From [Clostridium] polysaccharolyticum (GTDB taxonomy: Bacteria; Bacillota; Clostridia; Lachnospirales; Lachnospiraceae), in the NCBI RefSeq assembly GCF_900111595.1, contig NZ_FOHN01000005.1, positions 62,001-126,000 on the forward strand: 64,000 bases of DNA, given 5' to 3'. Below the pieces are notes generated by a model. The model searched no databases. It was given only the letters and a program-made list of their open reading frames with translations, and was not told the origin of the DNA. This document shows positions 52,213 through 61,461 of the stretch, piece by piece (position 1 is the stretch's first letter; each line of letters starts with the position of its first letter). The position numbers and the translations under genes are program-made.

Positions 52213-54264
52213 CTACTGCATTTCCCGTATATTGTTAGATATCTGCTCTAGATTTTCCTGGATATGATATAGTGCCTGCTCTACTGTATTCATATTTGCT
52301 TGTGTATTCTGTATTTTAGCTGCATTCTGGCTGGAGAAAGATTCAAGCAGCTTGAATTTGGAGCGTACCGTGTTTCCACTTTCACTTAATAAAATAATCT
52401 CTTCTGCTACTTCTTTCATAAATGTTCCAAGGTGCAGGGTTGACTGAATCAGTTCTGTAATGTCTTTTATTGCTGTTTCTATGTCAGTCTTACTGTCCTG
52501 AATAATTCTTATCTGCTCCCCGCTTCCTTCTTCGGTTTTCTGTATGCCTCGCAGAATCTCACACACAATATCATTAATGTCATTCGCAGCTTTGCCTGAT
52601 TCTCCTGCAAGTTTCTGTATTTCCGATGCAACCACAGCAAATCCTTTTCCGTGCTCACCTGCCCTTGCAGCCTCAATACTTGCATTCAGCGCTAATAAAT
52701 CTGTCTGGGAAGTAATCTCACTTATCAGATTGGTAATATCATTGATTTTTTGTGACTGGCTATGTAACAGCTCAATCTGCTGATTATTCTCTCTCACTTT
52801 TCCTTCGAGTTTTCCCGTAACTTTTTTAATATTATCAAGAGAACCTACGCTTTTTTCTGCCTTATCCCCCATTGTTTCCGTTTCTACTGATAAAGTATCT
52901 GCCATCTGGTTTACATGCTCTAATTTACCAATCATTTCATCCATAATACTGCTTGTATTGTATACTTCCTTGTTTTCTGCCTGAATGCACTGACTGTTTT
53001 CTGACATATCTTCATGAACCTGGTTAATTGCCTGGGAAATCTGCCCCATATCTTGCTTGTGAACCTCTTGCAATGCCTCCATTGCCTGCACATTTTCTTT
53101 AATACTGGATATTGTTTTCATGTAACGTTTAATAACAAGTTCTAAATTTTCATAGATTCTTATGAAATCCTTGTTCTTCGTCTTCTCAATCTTTACAAGA
53201 TCATCTCCTGCTGCTATAGACTCAAGCACACCATTTACATTGCGTAATGGATTTAGATTTTTAGACACTACAGAGAATAGCATAGCAATCATAACTCCAG
53301 AGATAAGTATCAGCACTAACATAGCTACCCTTTCCATGTAATTTACCTTATGGCCAATTGCCTGAAATGTGTTTCGAATCATATCTTCGATATTCAAATA
53401 GCCTGTAGTCTTGATTTTCAGATAAAGAACATATTTCACTACGGAATCCCTGATTACAGGATAATAAATTTCTGCACTTTTGTTTTCATAGTGAACCGTT
53501 ATGTCTTTACTGTTCTGGAACAGTTTCGAAACTTCTTCCTTTTTTACCGTTGAGCCCTTCTTTAATGTTGACGATTTCTCTTTGCTTGTATTACTTGTTA
53601 AGACCAGTCCGCTGGAATCAAATAAATGAATTTCCTCGATTCCATTGCTTTCTGTAATGCAATTGCCTAAATACCGTTCTATACCGTCTGCTGACACGGC
53701 AGTTTCTAAAATTCCCACCTGATCTGTTCTTGACAGAGAGATAAACTTATAGACTTCTCCTGTTTCTGATTTCATTACCAAAGGGGAAATGTTGTACTCC
53801 ATCTTTCCTGTCATTAACTGCTTGAGTTCCTTTTGAATTTTGTAAATCTGAATGTTATACAAGGATAGTCCCAATGCAGACTTATCCGTTGCCTGAGTCA
53901 CATTTGCATCTTTATCTGTCAATAACACTTCTGACATTCCTGTTTTATCTTTTAGCAGCTCTAATTCTCTGTTGGTAAGTTTATGAGATGAATTCTTGTC
54001 CTTTTCTTTCAGCAAAAATGCTGCATTTAACATAGAACGCTCAATTTCTGTTTCTAAATTTATCGTATACTTGGATGCAGTCTGGGCTAAGTTCATAAGT
54101 TCCTCTTCTACTTTCTTGTTAATTTCCTTTTTCATTTCAGACTGAATGGAACCTCTCTGTTTTGCCACCTGATGTGTAATATTAGAAAGCACGCCTAGCA
54201 TAGCCACTAAAAACATGCTTAATAGAATTATAATCCACAAATTGATTTTTGTAGAAATTTTCAT
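52213..54264 (-). CDS. Methyl-accepting chemotaxis protein, possibly frameshifted at its end
   Basis: 683 residues from the ATG at 54262-54264 (GGAGGGATGAT upstream). Membrane helices at about 8-30 and 310-335 flank a periplasm-equivalent sensor region of about 280 residues; a HAMP-like segment and signalling hairpin follow, with the conserved tip [21 protein letters not shown] and [15 protein letters not shown]. Senses an extracellular ligand and controls CheA. After the TAG at 52213-52215 a frame shifted by one base continues for 32 codons to a TAA at 52121, reading like a natural chemoreceptor C-terminus. An orphan cheR is at 27683-28462; no cheA or cheW is in the window. Confidence 0.92.
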   Translation of the reverse strand: MKISTKINLWIIILLSMFLVAMLGVLSNITHQVAKQRGSIQSEMKKEINKKVEEELMNLAQTASKYTINLETEIERSMLNAAFLLKEKDKNSSHKLTNRELELLKDKTGMSEVLLTDKDANVTQATDKSALGLSLYNIQIYKIQKELKQLMTGKMEYNISPLVMKSETGEVYKFISLSRTDQVGILETAVSADGIERYLGNCITESNGIEEIHLFDSSGLVLTSNTSKEKSSTLKKGSTVKKEEVSKLFQNSKDITVHYENKSAEIYYPVIRDSVVKYVLYLKIKTTGYLNIEDMIRNTFQAIGHKVNYMERVAMLVLILISGVMIAMLFSVVSKNLNPLRNVNGVLESIAAGDDLVKIEKTKNKDFIRIYENLELVIKRYMKTISSIKENVQAMEALQEVHKQDMGQISQAINQVHEDMSENSQCIQAENKEVYNTSSIMDEMIGKLEHVNQMADTLSVETETMGDKAEKSVGSLDNIKKVTGKLEGKVRENNQQIELLHSQSQKINDITNLISEITSQTDLLALNASIEAARAGEHGKGFAVVASEIQKLAGESGKAANDINDIVCEILRGIQKTEEGSGEQIRIIQDSKTDIETAIKDITELIQSTLHLGTFMKEVAEEIILLSESGNTVRSKFKLLESFSSQNAAKIQNTQANMNTVEQALYHIQENLEQISNNIREMQ

Positions 54265-54307
54265 ATCATCCCTCCTGATAACAGAAGGTGAACACTCCTT
54301 TTTTAAT

Positions 54308-54336
54308 ACTATACAACATTTTCTCAGTTTATACAA
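54308..54336 (-). promoter_or_regulatory. Promoter of the chemoreceptor gene
   Basis: Minus strand TTGTAT (54331-54336), 17-base spacer, TATAGT (54308-54313). Confidence 0.7.
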
Positions 54337-54370
54337 TCCTAAAAGGGGATTAATTTCTATAATACAAATA

Positions 54371-54525
54371 TTAGTGAGACTTACATAACCCAGCTTCCCT
54401 CAAAATCTTGTTGGCCAGCCGATAATCCCCGCTATATTTAAGGATTTCTGCCATAAAGCCCACAAGATTTCGTATGCTGGTATATTTTTTCAAATACTTC
54501 TATAAACTTCTTCGCTTTTGCTCTC
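54371..54525 (-). pseudogene. Decayed coding fragment
   Basis: Minus strand reads KYTSIRNLVGFMAEILKYSG and then [18 protein letters not shown] to a TAA at 54371-54373. The upstream part of the same stretch reads better in another frame (KKFIEVFEKIYQ), so a frameshift is likely. There is no start codon with a ribosome site. Origin unknown; it may be the end of a gene lost when the secreted protein upstream was inserted. Low confidence. Confidence 0.35.
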
Positions 54526-54527
54526 CC

Positions 54528-55730
54528 TTACAGACTTCCAAGCACCTTTCCTGCCGAATCGGCAACGTACCATTTTGTTCCTATATAGTTTCCTCTCCAT
54601 CCATAATTTAAATCGTTATAATCTATAGCTTGAACATACACAAGATAATAGCTTCCAGCTTTACGTATGCCTGCACTGTAGGTATATCTGGCATTCTGTT
54701 TATAAGTAATTTTTATAAAATTCTTTCTCAGATTCTTTTTGTTTGTGCCAGATGCAAATCTTGAAACTGTAACTTTATTTTTTACAGCAGTATCCAAAAG
54801 ATAGGTTCTAGATCCAAGAATATCATACCTCTGGTTCTCTGTTAATGGCACTTTATAAGAAGTCTTCTTTCCTGTTTTAGCATTATAGGAAATGTTTTTC
54901 GTAGATTCCATGCCATTCAGATAATAAATATGTGTACTGTCATAGAATAAGCTATCCTCAATCATATCCTTGCATATTACAGTCTTTTTCCCTTTACTGC
55001 TTATCTTTACTAAAGTTCCATACCAGAAGCCCCCGCTGCCTTGGTAAGTTCCATATTGATAGAATACATTTCCCTGTAAGGAAATTATATCTGAGATTTC
55101 TCCCTGGCATCCTATCAAACCATCATCCACTTTATCCGAGGTTACACTCTTTAGTTTCGTGTCACTAGCTTTCATAGACAATAATTCCACTTTTTTTGTA
55201 CTTTCATCATATTTACGAAAATACAGCGTATTCTTAATATTTTTAATGTAACTGTACGCAGTGCTTCTGGCTAAAAGAGTAACCTTTCCGGTCTTAAACT
55301 CTTTATGGTAATACTTCTTATTGTTTAAACCGTCTTGCTTTTCGTATACAATATATTTACTATCTACATATTCCATTTTCCCATCACAGATTTTTTTCCT
55401 GTTTTTTCCTGTCACACTGACAGAATATGTCTTGGCCTTATCTCCCTTTTCATAACTAGAATAATATACCGTAGAGCTGCACACTTGAAAACTGGAAATT
55501 CCTGTTTTCCCACTTGCTAAGACCGTTGTTTTTCCCTTAGACGTTTTAAATCTGCATAATTTAGAACTGCCATCCGTATAGTCTTTCACGAAAATGATGC
55601 TATCCTTATACGCATCCATTTTCGAGTAAGTTCTAATGTCACCTGTTTTAGCTTGCACCGTTTCTGATGTTACATGAAACAGACTGACAACACAGACTAT
55701 TGTTAAAATTACTGACAATAACTTTTTCAT
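54528..55730 (-). CDS. Secreted beta-propeller-like protein, unknown function
   Basis: 400 residues from the ATG at 55728-55730 (TAGGAGG upstream). Signal peptide at 1-27 (cut near VQA-K). The mature part is a series of about 40-residue repeats with YY/F-Y-K strands and K-T-G-K turns (KLCRFKTSKGKTTVLASGK, KYYHKEFKTGKVTLLARS, YNAKTGKKTSYKV), typical of DUF5050-like or six-to-eight-bladed propellers found in secreted Clostridial proteins. Very basic. Ligand or enzyme activity is not evident. Confidence 0.75.
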   Translation of the reverse strand: MKKLLSVILTIVCVVSLFHVTSETVQAKTGDIRTYSKMDAYKDSIIFVKDYTDGSSKLCRFKTSKGKTTVLASGKTGISSFQVCSSTVYYSSYEKGDKAKTYSVSVTGKNRKKICDGKMEYVDSKYIVYEKQDGLNNKKYYHKEFKTGKVTLLARSTAYSYIKNIKNTLYFRKYDESTKKVELLSMKASDTKLKSVTSDKVDDGLIGCQGEISDIISLQGNVFYQYGTYQGSGGFWYGTLVKISSKGKKTVICKDMIEDSLFYDSTHIYYLNGMESTKNISYNAKTGKKTSYKVPLTENQRYDILGSRTYLLDTAVKNKVTVSRFASGTNKKNLRKNFIKITYKQNARYTYSAGIRKAGSYYLVYVQAIDYNDLNYGWRGNYIGTKWYVADSAGKVLGSL

Positions 55731-55779
55731 ATTAGTCCTCCTATTATTAGTGATAAATTTATATTGCTCCTTCGGAATC

Positions 55780-55808
55780 ATTTTACCAAACAAAAATTGT
55801 CAGTGCAA
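55780..55808 (-). promoter_or_regulatory. Promoter of the secreted propeller gene
   Basis: Minus strand TTGCAC (55803-55808), 17-base spacer, TAAAAT (55780-55785). A small CAAGTC/GACTTG hairpin lies just upstream. Confidence 0.7.
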
Positions 55809-55855
55809 GTCAAAAAAGAGACTTGTTATAGTCAAGCCACTAAGTTAGGATAATT

Positions 55856-55903
55856 TAAAAAGCAGAATAACCGTATTTCAAATGTGGATTATCCTGCTTT
55901 TTC
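55856..55903. terminator. Bidirectional terminator after the GH43 region
   Basis: AAAAAGCAG..ATAA against TTAT..CTGCTTTTT with a middle loop; U-rich on both strands. The stop of the 48-aa open frame lies inside it. Confidence 0.75.
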
Positions 55904-56035
55904 TTTTGGATTTATTTTTTGTCTAAGATATTCTCTGCAAATATATCTGCCAATTGTAAAGTTCATCTGTTTTGTTTTATCTTTCTTTTCCATCTGCTGC
56001 ATGACATAAGCTGTTATTGTAAGATTGATGTCCAT
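55889..56035 (-). CDS. Possible 48-aa protein after the GH43 gene
   Basis: ATG at 56033-56035 opens 48 codons: MDINLTITAYVMQQMEKKDK, later FTIGRYICREYLRQKINP, stop TAA inside the terminator stem. Composition is protein-like (charged helix), and it lies 19 bases after the GH43 stop in the same direction. No ribosome site is visible, so it may be a decayed remnant or depend on coupling. Not recognised. Confidence 0.35.
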   Translation of the reverse strand: MDINLTITAYVMQQMEKKDKTKQMNFTIGRYICREYLRQKINPKEKAG

Positions 56036-56054
56036 ATATTATGAAATTATGCCA

Positions 56055-57542
56055 TTAGCCTATTGTCCACATCTGATTAGTACCATTATTATTTTGCCAT
56101 TGCAGTACATTGGCTCCTGGATTTAATCCACAGCCATTTACATCTAGAAGCAGGCCGCTTTCCTTGTTGCACAGCTGGTATTTTCCATCTTTCAAGGCAA
56201 CAATCCTCCATTTCTGGTTGTTACCGCCATTATCTTCATACTGGATTACATTTCCTCCATTCTCCCTAGAACGGCCAGAAACATCTAGCACTTTGCCGCT
56301 GTTGCGGTTGCGAAGCTTATAATATCCAGAACCATCATAAATGATTTGCCAATACTGGCTATTAGCACCTGTTACCGTATTCTGGATTACGTTTCCCATA
56401 TTGCCAGTGGAACCATTTTCAATATCAAGAGCCAGTCCACTATTAACATTACGAAAGACAGCATCCTGATTATAACCGTTTATTATACCAGCCTGGGCAT
56501 CTATGGATAAGGTGTTTTTCCAATCCATGCTTAAGCTGTTTTCTGTTGGGAAAGAAAGCGGAAGCCATACATACATAGACTTGTTCACTCTTTCCCCCCA
56601 TGCATCTGCCCAGCGGTCACCACAATATAAATAGGTTGTTCCCTGAGCACCCTGTACTGGCAATACAAATGCAGACTGTGAATAATAGGTATTGCTATCC
56701 GCAATGTTTTGAAGGCTGGACCATCCACTTAATAAATTAGTTGAAACTGCATACTGTGCCTGATTTGGATACCACCAGGTACTTGCACTTGTAAATAGGA
56801 AATAATAATTGCCACGTTTGAAGATACAAGGTGCCTCACGGTAACAGTGGCTAAATAATTTGGCTGCTACATGATCGATATGACGGAAATCTCTTGTCAG
56901 TTTATATAACATCAAGTCTCCATTATCATTGCCAGCAGACATAAAGTAGCCAGAGCCATCGTCATCAACAAATACCGTACAGTCTTTTGACATATAACCT
57001 GGTTTACCGTGATCATAAACTACACCCGTATTAGCCATAGGACGGAAACTTTCCTGATAAGTATAATTTCCATCTACTGTATCACAGTAGGCAACTGCAC
57101 AGCGAGATTCATCGTAATCAGATGCATTTTCCCAGTGCATCCACATAACGAACTGGCCAGTAGCGGCACAGTACATAACTTTTGGCCGTTCTATGTTGCA
57201 GTGATTAAGTTCTGGTGCAGAGTATTTCGTCAAAACATCTCGTATGTAAGTCCAATTAACCAAATCCGTTGAACGGTAACAGGATACCCCTACAAACGCA
57301 TTGGACTGGTCCCTGTTTTCGCCGAACCAGTAGTAATAACCATTGGCCTGTACAAATCCTCCACCATGAGCATTGATAGGATTGCCATCCGTATCTGCCC
57401 ATTGAATCCCATTCAAAATGGTCTTTGGCTCTGCCTTTACCTTAGGAGCCGGAACAAAACAAGCTGTTAAAAGCAGCATGGCAAGACCTATTGCAAGCTT
57501 CTTGGATTGCTGCTTGCCAAAATGCAATAATGTGCTTTTCAT
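56055..57542 (-). CDS. Secreted GH43-like glycosidase with ricin-type (CBM13) lectin domain
   Basis: 495 residues; AAAAGGAGG before the ATG. Signal sequence at about 1-37, with LTAC at 25-28 that could be a lipobox. Residues about 42-340: five-bladed propeller of family 43 type (HGGGFVQANGYYYWFGENR, CYRSTDLVNWTY, NIERPKVMYC, REAPCIFKRGNYYFLFTS), closest to exo-galactanase-like members. 360-495: ricin B lectin domain with three QxW repeats (SQYWQII, NQKWRIV, NQMWTIG). Likely attacks beta-galactan or arabinogalactan side chains outside the cell; specificity is inference. Confidence 0.85.
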   Translation of the reverse strand: MKSTLLHFGKQQSKKLAIGLAMLLLTACFVPAPKVKAEPKTILNGIQWADTDGNPINAHGGGFVQANGYYYWFGENRDQSNAFVGVSCYRSTDLVNWTYIRDVLTKYSAPELNHCNIERPKVMYCAATGQFVMWMHWENASDYDESRCAVAYCDTVDGNYTYQESFRPMANTGVVYDHGKPGYMSKDCTVFVDDDGSGYFMSAGNDNGDLMLYKLTRDFRHIDHVAAKLFSHCYREAPCIFKRGNYYFLFTSASTWWYPNQAQYAVSTNLLSGWSSLQNIADSNTYYSQSAFVLPVQGAQGTTYLYCGDRWADAWGERVNKSMYVWLPLSFPTENSLSMDWKNTLSIDAQAGIINGYNQDAVFRNVNSGLALDIENGSTGNMGNVIQNTVTGANSQYWQIIYDGSGYYKLRNRNSGKVLDVSGRSRENGGNVIQYEDNGGNNQKWRIVALKDGKYQLCNKESGLLLDVNGCGLNPGANVLQWQNNNGTNQMWTIG

Positions 57543-57578
57543 TACTAGATTCCTCCTTTTATTTATACTCTCCTTTTA

Positions 57579-57606
57579 AGTATATCTTATTGTCCCACAT
57601 AATCAA
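57579..57606 (-). promoter_or_regulatory. Promoter of the GH43 gene
   Basis: Minus strand TTGATT (57601-57606), 16-base spacer, TATACT (57579-57584). Between here and 57760 a plus-strand AAGGAGG at 57702-57708 precedes two micro-frames (26 and 19 codons) joined by TAATG at 57713-57717; no family recognised. Confidence 0.6.
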
Positions 57607-57759
57607 GAACGCAAACTATATTTATTCCTTTCAGATGTACATTTTTAGCGAACGTAAAAGCCTGCAGCGTGAATGTGGTGCATTAGATTTCTGGTTTTAC
57701 GGAAGGAGGAACTAATGTGTTTTTCCATAAATGCAAAAAGAACTTTGTGGAAAACAGGA

Positions 57760-57804
57760 AAAATCCCCCAATAGGAACCCCTTATGAATGGGTCCTATTG
57801 GGGG
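57760..57804 (-). terminator. Terminator after the aconitase-DUF4870 operon
   Basis: Minus strand CCCCCAATAGGA..CCC/GGG..TCCTATTGGGGG stem of about 15 pairs, followed by ATTTTTCC. Confidence 0.88.
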
Positions 57805-57835
57805 AGGCTGAGAGTGTCAAAGACACTTTTTGGTT

Positions 57836-58240
57836 TTAATAATGAATCAGATTAAAACGTCCAATAAATGGAAGCTCCTTTGCTTTTCCATTTAGTGCAT
57901 GAATAAATCCATACAGGAAATATCCTAATGTAACCAGACTAACCACTAAATCAACTGGCATTCTTACAAATGGCAAATTGAATATTGTGGATCGTGCAAT
58001 TCCCAAAACAGCATCCAGAATAAACAGGATTAATCCCTGGTTTGCATGGAATCTTGCAAATCTGGAATCAGGTCTTATAAAAAACGGAAGAAGAAACAAT
58101 AACGGAATATAAGCTGACGCTGCTATGGCGCTATTGGCTCTAATATCTTCTTTGGCAAATTCACTGGTACGATCAGCTGAATTACTCTGAATATCTTTTT
58201 TTAATTCATCAAACGGATCGCTATTATGAATGTCTGGCAT
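57836..58240 (-). CDS. DUF4870-like (Tic20-type) small membrane protein
   Basis: 134 residues; TAGGAGGTAG before the ATG. A 45-residue polar N-terminus, then three membrane helices with SAYIPLLFLLPFF, FARFHANQGLILFI and FLYGFIHALNGKAKELPFIG, the DUF4870 pattern. Function of the family unknown. Fourteen bases after the aconitase gene and on the same transcript. Confidence 0.78.
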   Translation of the reverse strand: MPDIHNSDPFDELKKDIQSNSADRTSEFAKEDIRANSAIAASAYIPLLFLLPFFIRPDSRFARFHANQGLILFILDAVLGIARSTIFNLPFVRMPVDLVVSLVTLGYFLYGFIHALNGKAKELPFIGRFNLIHY

Positions 58241-58254
58241 GAAACTACCTCCTA

Positions 58255-60537
58255 CTATCCTCTATAATAATTTATCAGACAGCCTTTAAGTATAATTTCT
58301 CTTTCGTCATCTGTCAGCTCCCCTAAACGCAAGTCGAACTCGACTAATTTATCTTTTACAACATATGCTTTGATTACTTCCTGTTTTTCAGCAACTGCTT
58401 TCTTAATATCTTTTACAAAAATGTAATCATTTAAATCAAATGGAAGTTCTCCATCAAATAAGAATGGAAGCATACCCCAGTTGATTAAGTTAGAACGGTA
58501 TCTCTTGGTTGCATATTCTCTTGCAACATTAGCAAGACCACCTAACACTTTCTGACAGCTTGCAGCCTGTTCACGTGCAGAACCATCACCTGGTTTCACA
58601 GCATAAATCATGCTGCCGATCTCCGTAGTTTTTGGATCTACTGCAAATTCTTTCTGAATCACTTCAAACACATTTTCTAACTCTTTATTAACCGCATACA
58701 TATCTTCCCCTGCTATACGTGCTTTTTCAGATAACTGGATCTGTTTTGCACGTCCAACATATTCCGGATCTTTTCTGGATAATGTAAATTCAGCCAGCCC
58801 TAAAGGATTAGAACGGAAAGAGGAGGTTTCACCAGAAGGAATTAACTCATCTGTTGTTGTTACCGGATCATGAATGACAGAAGCCACTTTTAATACTAAG
58901 TTATCTGTTAAGTTAGACATTGCCGGCCAGTCTGTAATGTTAGGACCGAATTTAATGTCTACACTTGGATCTGCTTTGCCTAAACCATTATATACACGGT
59001 TTTCATAAATAGAACTGTCAAAGAAGTATTTTGGTTTCTTGAATTCAACATCCATATCTGTTGCTGCTGTTAAGTAACCTTGGTTAGCAGCTGTTGCAGC
59101 AATGGAACGTGCATCCATAAGTGCAACGGAAGCAACCTGTCCATTGGTGATCTTAGAACCTTCTCTGTTAGGGAAGTTTCTTGTAGAGTGACGGATACTT
59201 AAGCCATTATTAGCTGGAACGTCACCTGCACCAAAGCAAGGACCACAGAATGCAGTACGAATGGTAGCACCTGTTGCCATAAGATCAGCAACTGCACCAT
59301 TTTTCACCAATTCCATAAAGACTGGCTGGCTGGCTGGATATACGCTTAAGGAGAATTCATCATTACCAATGTATTTTCCACGTAAAATATCTGCTGCATC
59401 ACAGATGTTTTCAAATCCGCCACCTGCACATCCTGCGATAACCCCTTGTTCTACATATAATTTACCATTACGTACTTTATCTTTTAATGTGTATTTTACT
59501 GCATTGTTGTCAAGGCTTACTAATGCTCTCTTTTCTACATCATCTAAAATGTCCATTAAATTGGCATTTAACTCTTCAATGGTATATACATTGCTTGGAT
59601 GGAATGGCATAGCGATCATTGGCTTGACTGCAGAAAGGTCTACATAAATTAATCCATCATAATATGCAACAGACTTAGGAGCCATTTCTTTGAAGCCTTC
59701 TGGACGTTTATGTATATCATAAAATTCCTTTACTTTGCTGTCTGTTTTCCAAATAGAGGATAGACATGTTGTTTCTGTTGTCATAACATCAATTCCGATA
59801 CGGGTATCCACGCTTAAGTTATCAATGCCATCGCCAATAAATTCCATTACTTTATTGTTTACATAACCATTAGCAAATACTGCACCGATAATTGCCAATG
59901 CAATATCCTGAGGACCTACACCGATTTGTGGTTTTCCTGTTAAATATACCCCTACAACACCTGGCATGTTAATGTCGTATGTTTTTTCTAATAACTGTTT
60001 TACAAGCTCTGGGCCGCCTTCCCCAATTGCCATGGTTCCTAATGCACCATAACGGGTGTGGCTGTCTGAACCTAAAATCATTTTTCCGCCTTCTGCAAGC
60101 ATTTCCCTTGCAAACTGATGGATTACGGCTTGATGAGGTGGCACATACATTCCGCCATATTTCTTTGCACAGCTTAAACCAAACATATGGTCATCTTCGT
60201 TTATTGTTCCGCCAACAGCACACAAACTGTTATGACAGTTTGTAAGTACGTAAGGGATTGGGAATTTTTCAAGGCCTGAAGCTCTTGCAGTCTGGATAAT
60301 ACCTACGAATGTAATATCGTGGGATGTTAGTTTGTCAAATTTGATTTTTAATTTATCCATGGAACCTGAAGTATTATGGTTCTCTAAAATTTCATAAGCC
60401 ATAGTTCCTTTTTTCGCTTCATTTTTATCGACAGCCTGTCCTAAACGCTGGTTAAGAACAGCCTGTACTTCATCATTTTCTTCAATTAATTCCGTGCCAT
60501 TTAATAAATATGCACCTTTTTCGTATAATTTTATCAT
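58255..60537 (-). CDS. Aconitase-superfamily hydratase
   Basis: 760 residues. Iron-sulfur ligands C370 (VIAGCAGGG), C431 and C434 ([10 protein letters not shown]); substrate-site [20 protein letters not shown] at 156-175; C-terminal swivel domain with the conserved [17 protein letters not shown] near the end. Resembles the AcnA-like/YbhJ group often called hydratase in Clostridia, so citrate-isocitrate conversion is likely but not certain. No citrate synthase or isocitrate dehydrogenase lies nearby. GGAGG before the ATG; strong own promoter. Confidence 0.88.
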   Translation of the reverse strand: MIKLYEKGAYLLNGTELIEENDEVQAVLNQRLGQAVDKNEAKKGTMAYEILENHNTSGSMDKLKIKFDKLTSHDITFVGIIQTARASGLEKFPIPYVLTNCHNSLCAVGGTINEDDHMFGLSCAKKYGGMYVPPHQAVIHQFAREMLAEGGKMILGSDSHTRYGALGTMAIGEGGPELVKQLLEKTYDINMPGVVGVYLTGKPQIGVGPQDIALAIIGAVFANGYVNNKVMEFIGDGIDNLSVDTRIGIDVMTTETTCLSSIWKTDSKVKEFYDIHKRPEGFKEMAPKSVAYYDGLIYVDLSAVKPMIAMPFHPSNVYTIEELNANLMDILDDVEKRALVSLDNNAVKYTLKDKVRNGKLYVEQGVIAGCAGGGFENICDAADILRGKYIGNDEFSLSVYPASQPVFMELVKNGAVADLMATGATIRTAFCGPCFGAGDVPANNGLSIRHSTRNFPNREGSKITNGQVASVALMDARSIAATAANQGYLTAATDMDVEFKKPKYFFDSSIYENRVYNGLGKADPSVDIKFGPNITDWPAMSNLTDNLVLKVASVIHDPVTTTDELIPSGETSSFRSNPLGLAEFTLSRKDPEYVGRAKQIQLSEKARIAGEDMYAVNKELENVFEVIQKEFAVDPKTTEIGSMIYAVKPGDGSAREQAASCQKVLGGLANVAREYATKRYRSNLINWGMLPFLFDGELPFDLNDYIFVKDIKKAVAEKQEVIKAYVVKDKLVEFDLRLGELTDDEREIILKGCLINYYRG

Positions 60538-60581
60538 GTTTTTCCTCCTGTACTATATATTAACCAAAACATACTTCTTTT

Positions 60582-60610
60582 ATTATAAAGAGTAACTAGA
60601 CAGAATGCAA
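60582..60610 (-). promoter_or_regulatory. Promoter of the aconitase operon
   Basis: Minus strand TTGCAT (60605-60610), 17-base spacer, TATAAT (60582-60587). Confidence 0.85.
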
Positions 60611-60635
60611 CATGATTTATTTGATTGCAATTGTA

Positions 60636-60664
60636 TTGACAGCATAGTTAGTTAGTGCTAACAT
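60636..60664 (+). promoter_or_regulatory. Promoter of the ABC exporter with overlapping operator-like palindrome
   Basis: TTGACA (60636-60641), 17-base spacer, TAACAT (60659-60664). The palindrome GTTAG-TG-CTAAC (60651-60662) overlaps the -10, a usual place for a repressor. No regulator gene is adjacent in the window. Leader about 90 bases. Confidence 0.75.
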
Positions 60665-60762
60665 TATATATATTCTAATATATTCCTAATTATTTTAAAT
60701 AATGTCGTACATAAAGAAATATTTTGCATACAATTATATTTTCAATTTTAAGGAGGATTTCT

Positions 60763-61461
60763 ATGTTTATTGAACTTAATAATCTTACCAAAAAGTATGG
60801 GAGCAAAGATACACTTGTGTATGCTCTTAACAATGTATCTCTGGAAATAGAACAAAGTGAAATTGTTATAATCCTTGGTCCATCAGGTTCTGGAAAGAGT
60901 ACCCTGTTAAATGTTTTAGGTGGTATTGATTCTGCTGATACAGGTACATTTCGCATAAACAATAAAGTGATAAGTGATATGAATGAACGGCAGCTTACAG
61001 AATACCGTCGAGAGGACGTAGGATTCGTATTTCAGTCTTACAATTTAATTCCTGATCTGACAGTGGAGGAAAATATCCAAGTCGTATCTGATATTTCCCA
61101 AAATAATCTAGATACTCAAGAAGTCCTTGAAGCACTTGAGTTAAGCAATTTCCGGTTCCGTTTTCCCAAAGAACTTTCTGGCGGACAGCAGCAGCGTGTA
61201 GCCGTTGCAAGAGCCTTAATCAAAAATCCACAAATCCTGTTATGCGACGAAATGACTGGTGCCTTGGATTCCAAATCTTCTGAAAATGTCCTGCGCTTAA
61301 TAGAAAATATCAATCAGAAGTTCCACACTACAATTATCATTGTCACCCATAACGAAGCAATGAAAGGAATCGCTGACAGAATTATTCTTGTAAAAGACGG
61401 AAAGATTCAAAGCAACACGAAAAATGACCATAAAATAAGTGCGAAGGAGTTGAAGTTATAA
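60763..61461 (+). CDS. ABC transporter ATP-binding protein (MacB/LolD type)
   Basis: 232 residues; AAGGAGG before the ATG at 60763. Walker A GPSGSGKST at 39-47, signature LSGGQQQR at 138-145, Walker B ILLCDEMTGALD ending at 169, H-loop VTHN. Belongs to the family that drives FtsX-fold permeases in antimicrobial peptide export or resistance and lipoprotein release. Its stop codon overlaps the permease ATG (TAATG). Confidence 0.95.
   Translation: MFIELNNLTKKYGSKDTLVYALNNVSLEIEQSEIVIILGPSGSGKSTLLNVLGGIDSADTGTFRINNKVISDMNERQLTEYRREDVGFVFQSYNLIPDLTVEENIQVVSDISQNNLDTQEVLEALELSNFRFRFPKELSGGQQQRVAVARALIKNPQILLCDEMTGALDSKSSENVLRLIENINQKFHTTIIIVTHNEAMKGIADRIILVKDGKIQSNTKNDHKISAKELKL

Noticed and set aside
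57491-57715. 74-codon plus-strand open frame overlapping the GH43 start, joined by TAATG to a 19-codon frame
   Set aside because: Mostly antisense to GH43; only the last part and the AAGGAGG look gene-like, not enough to call a gene.
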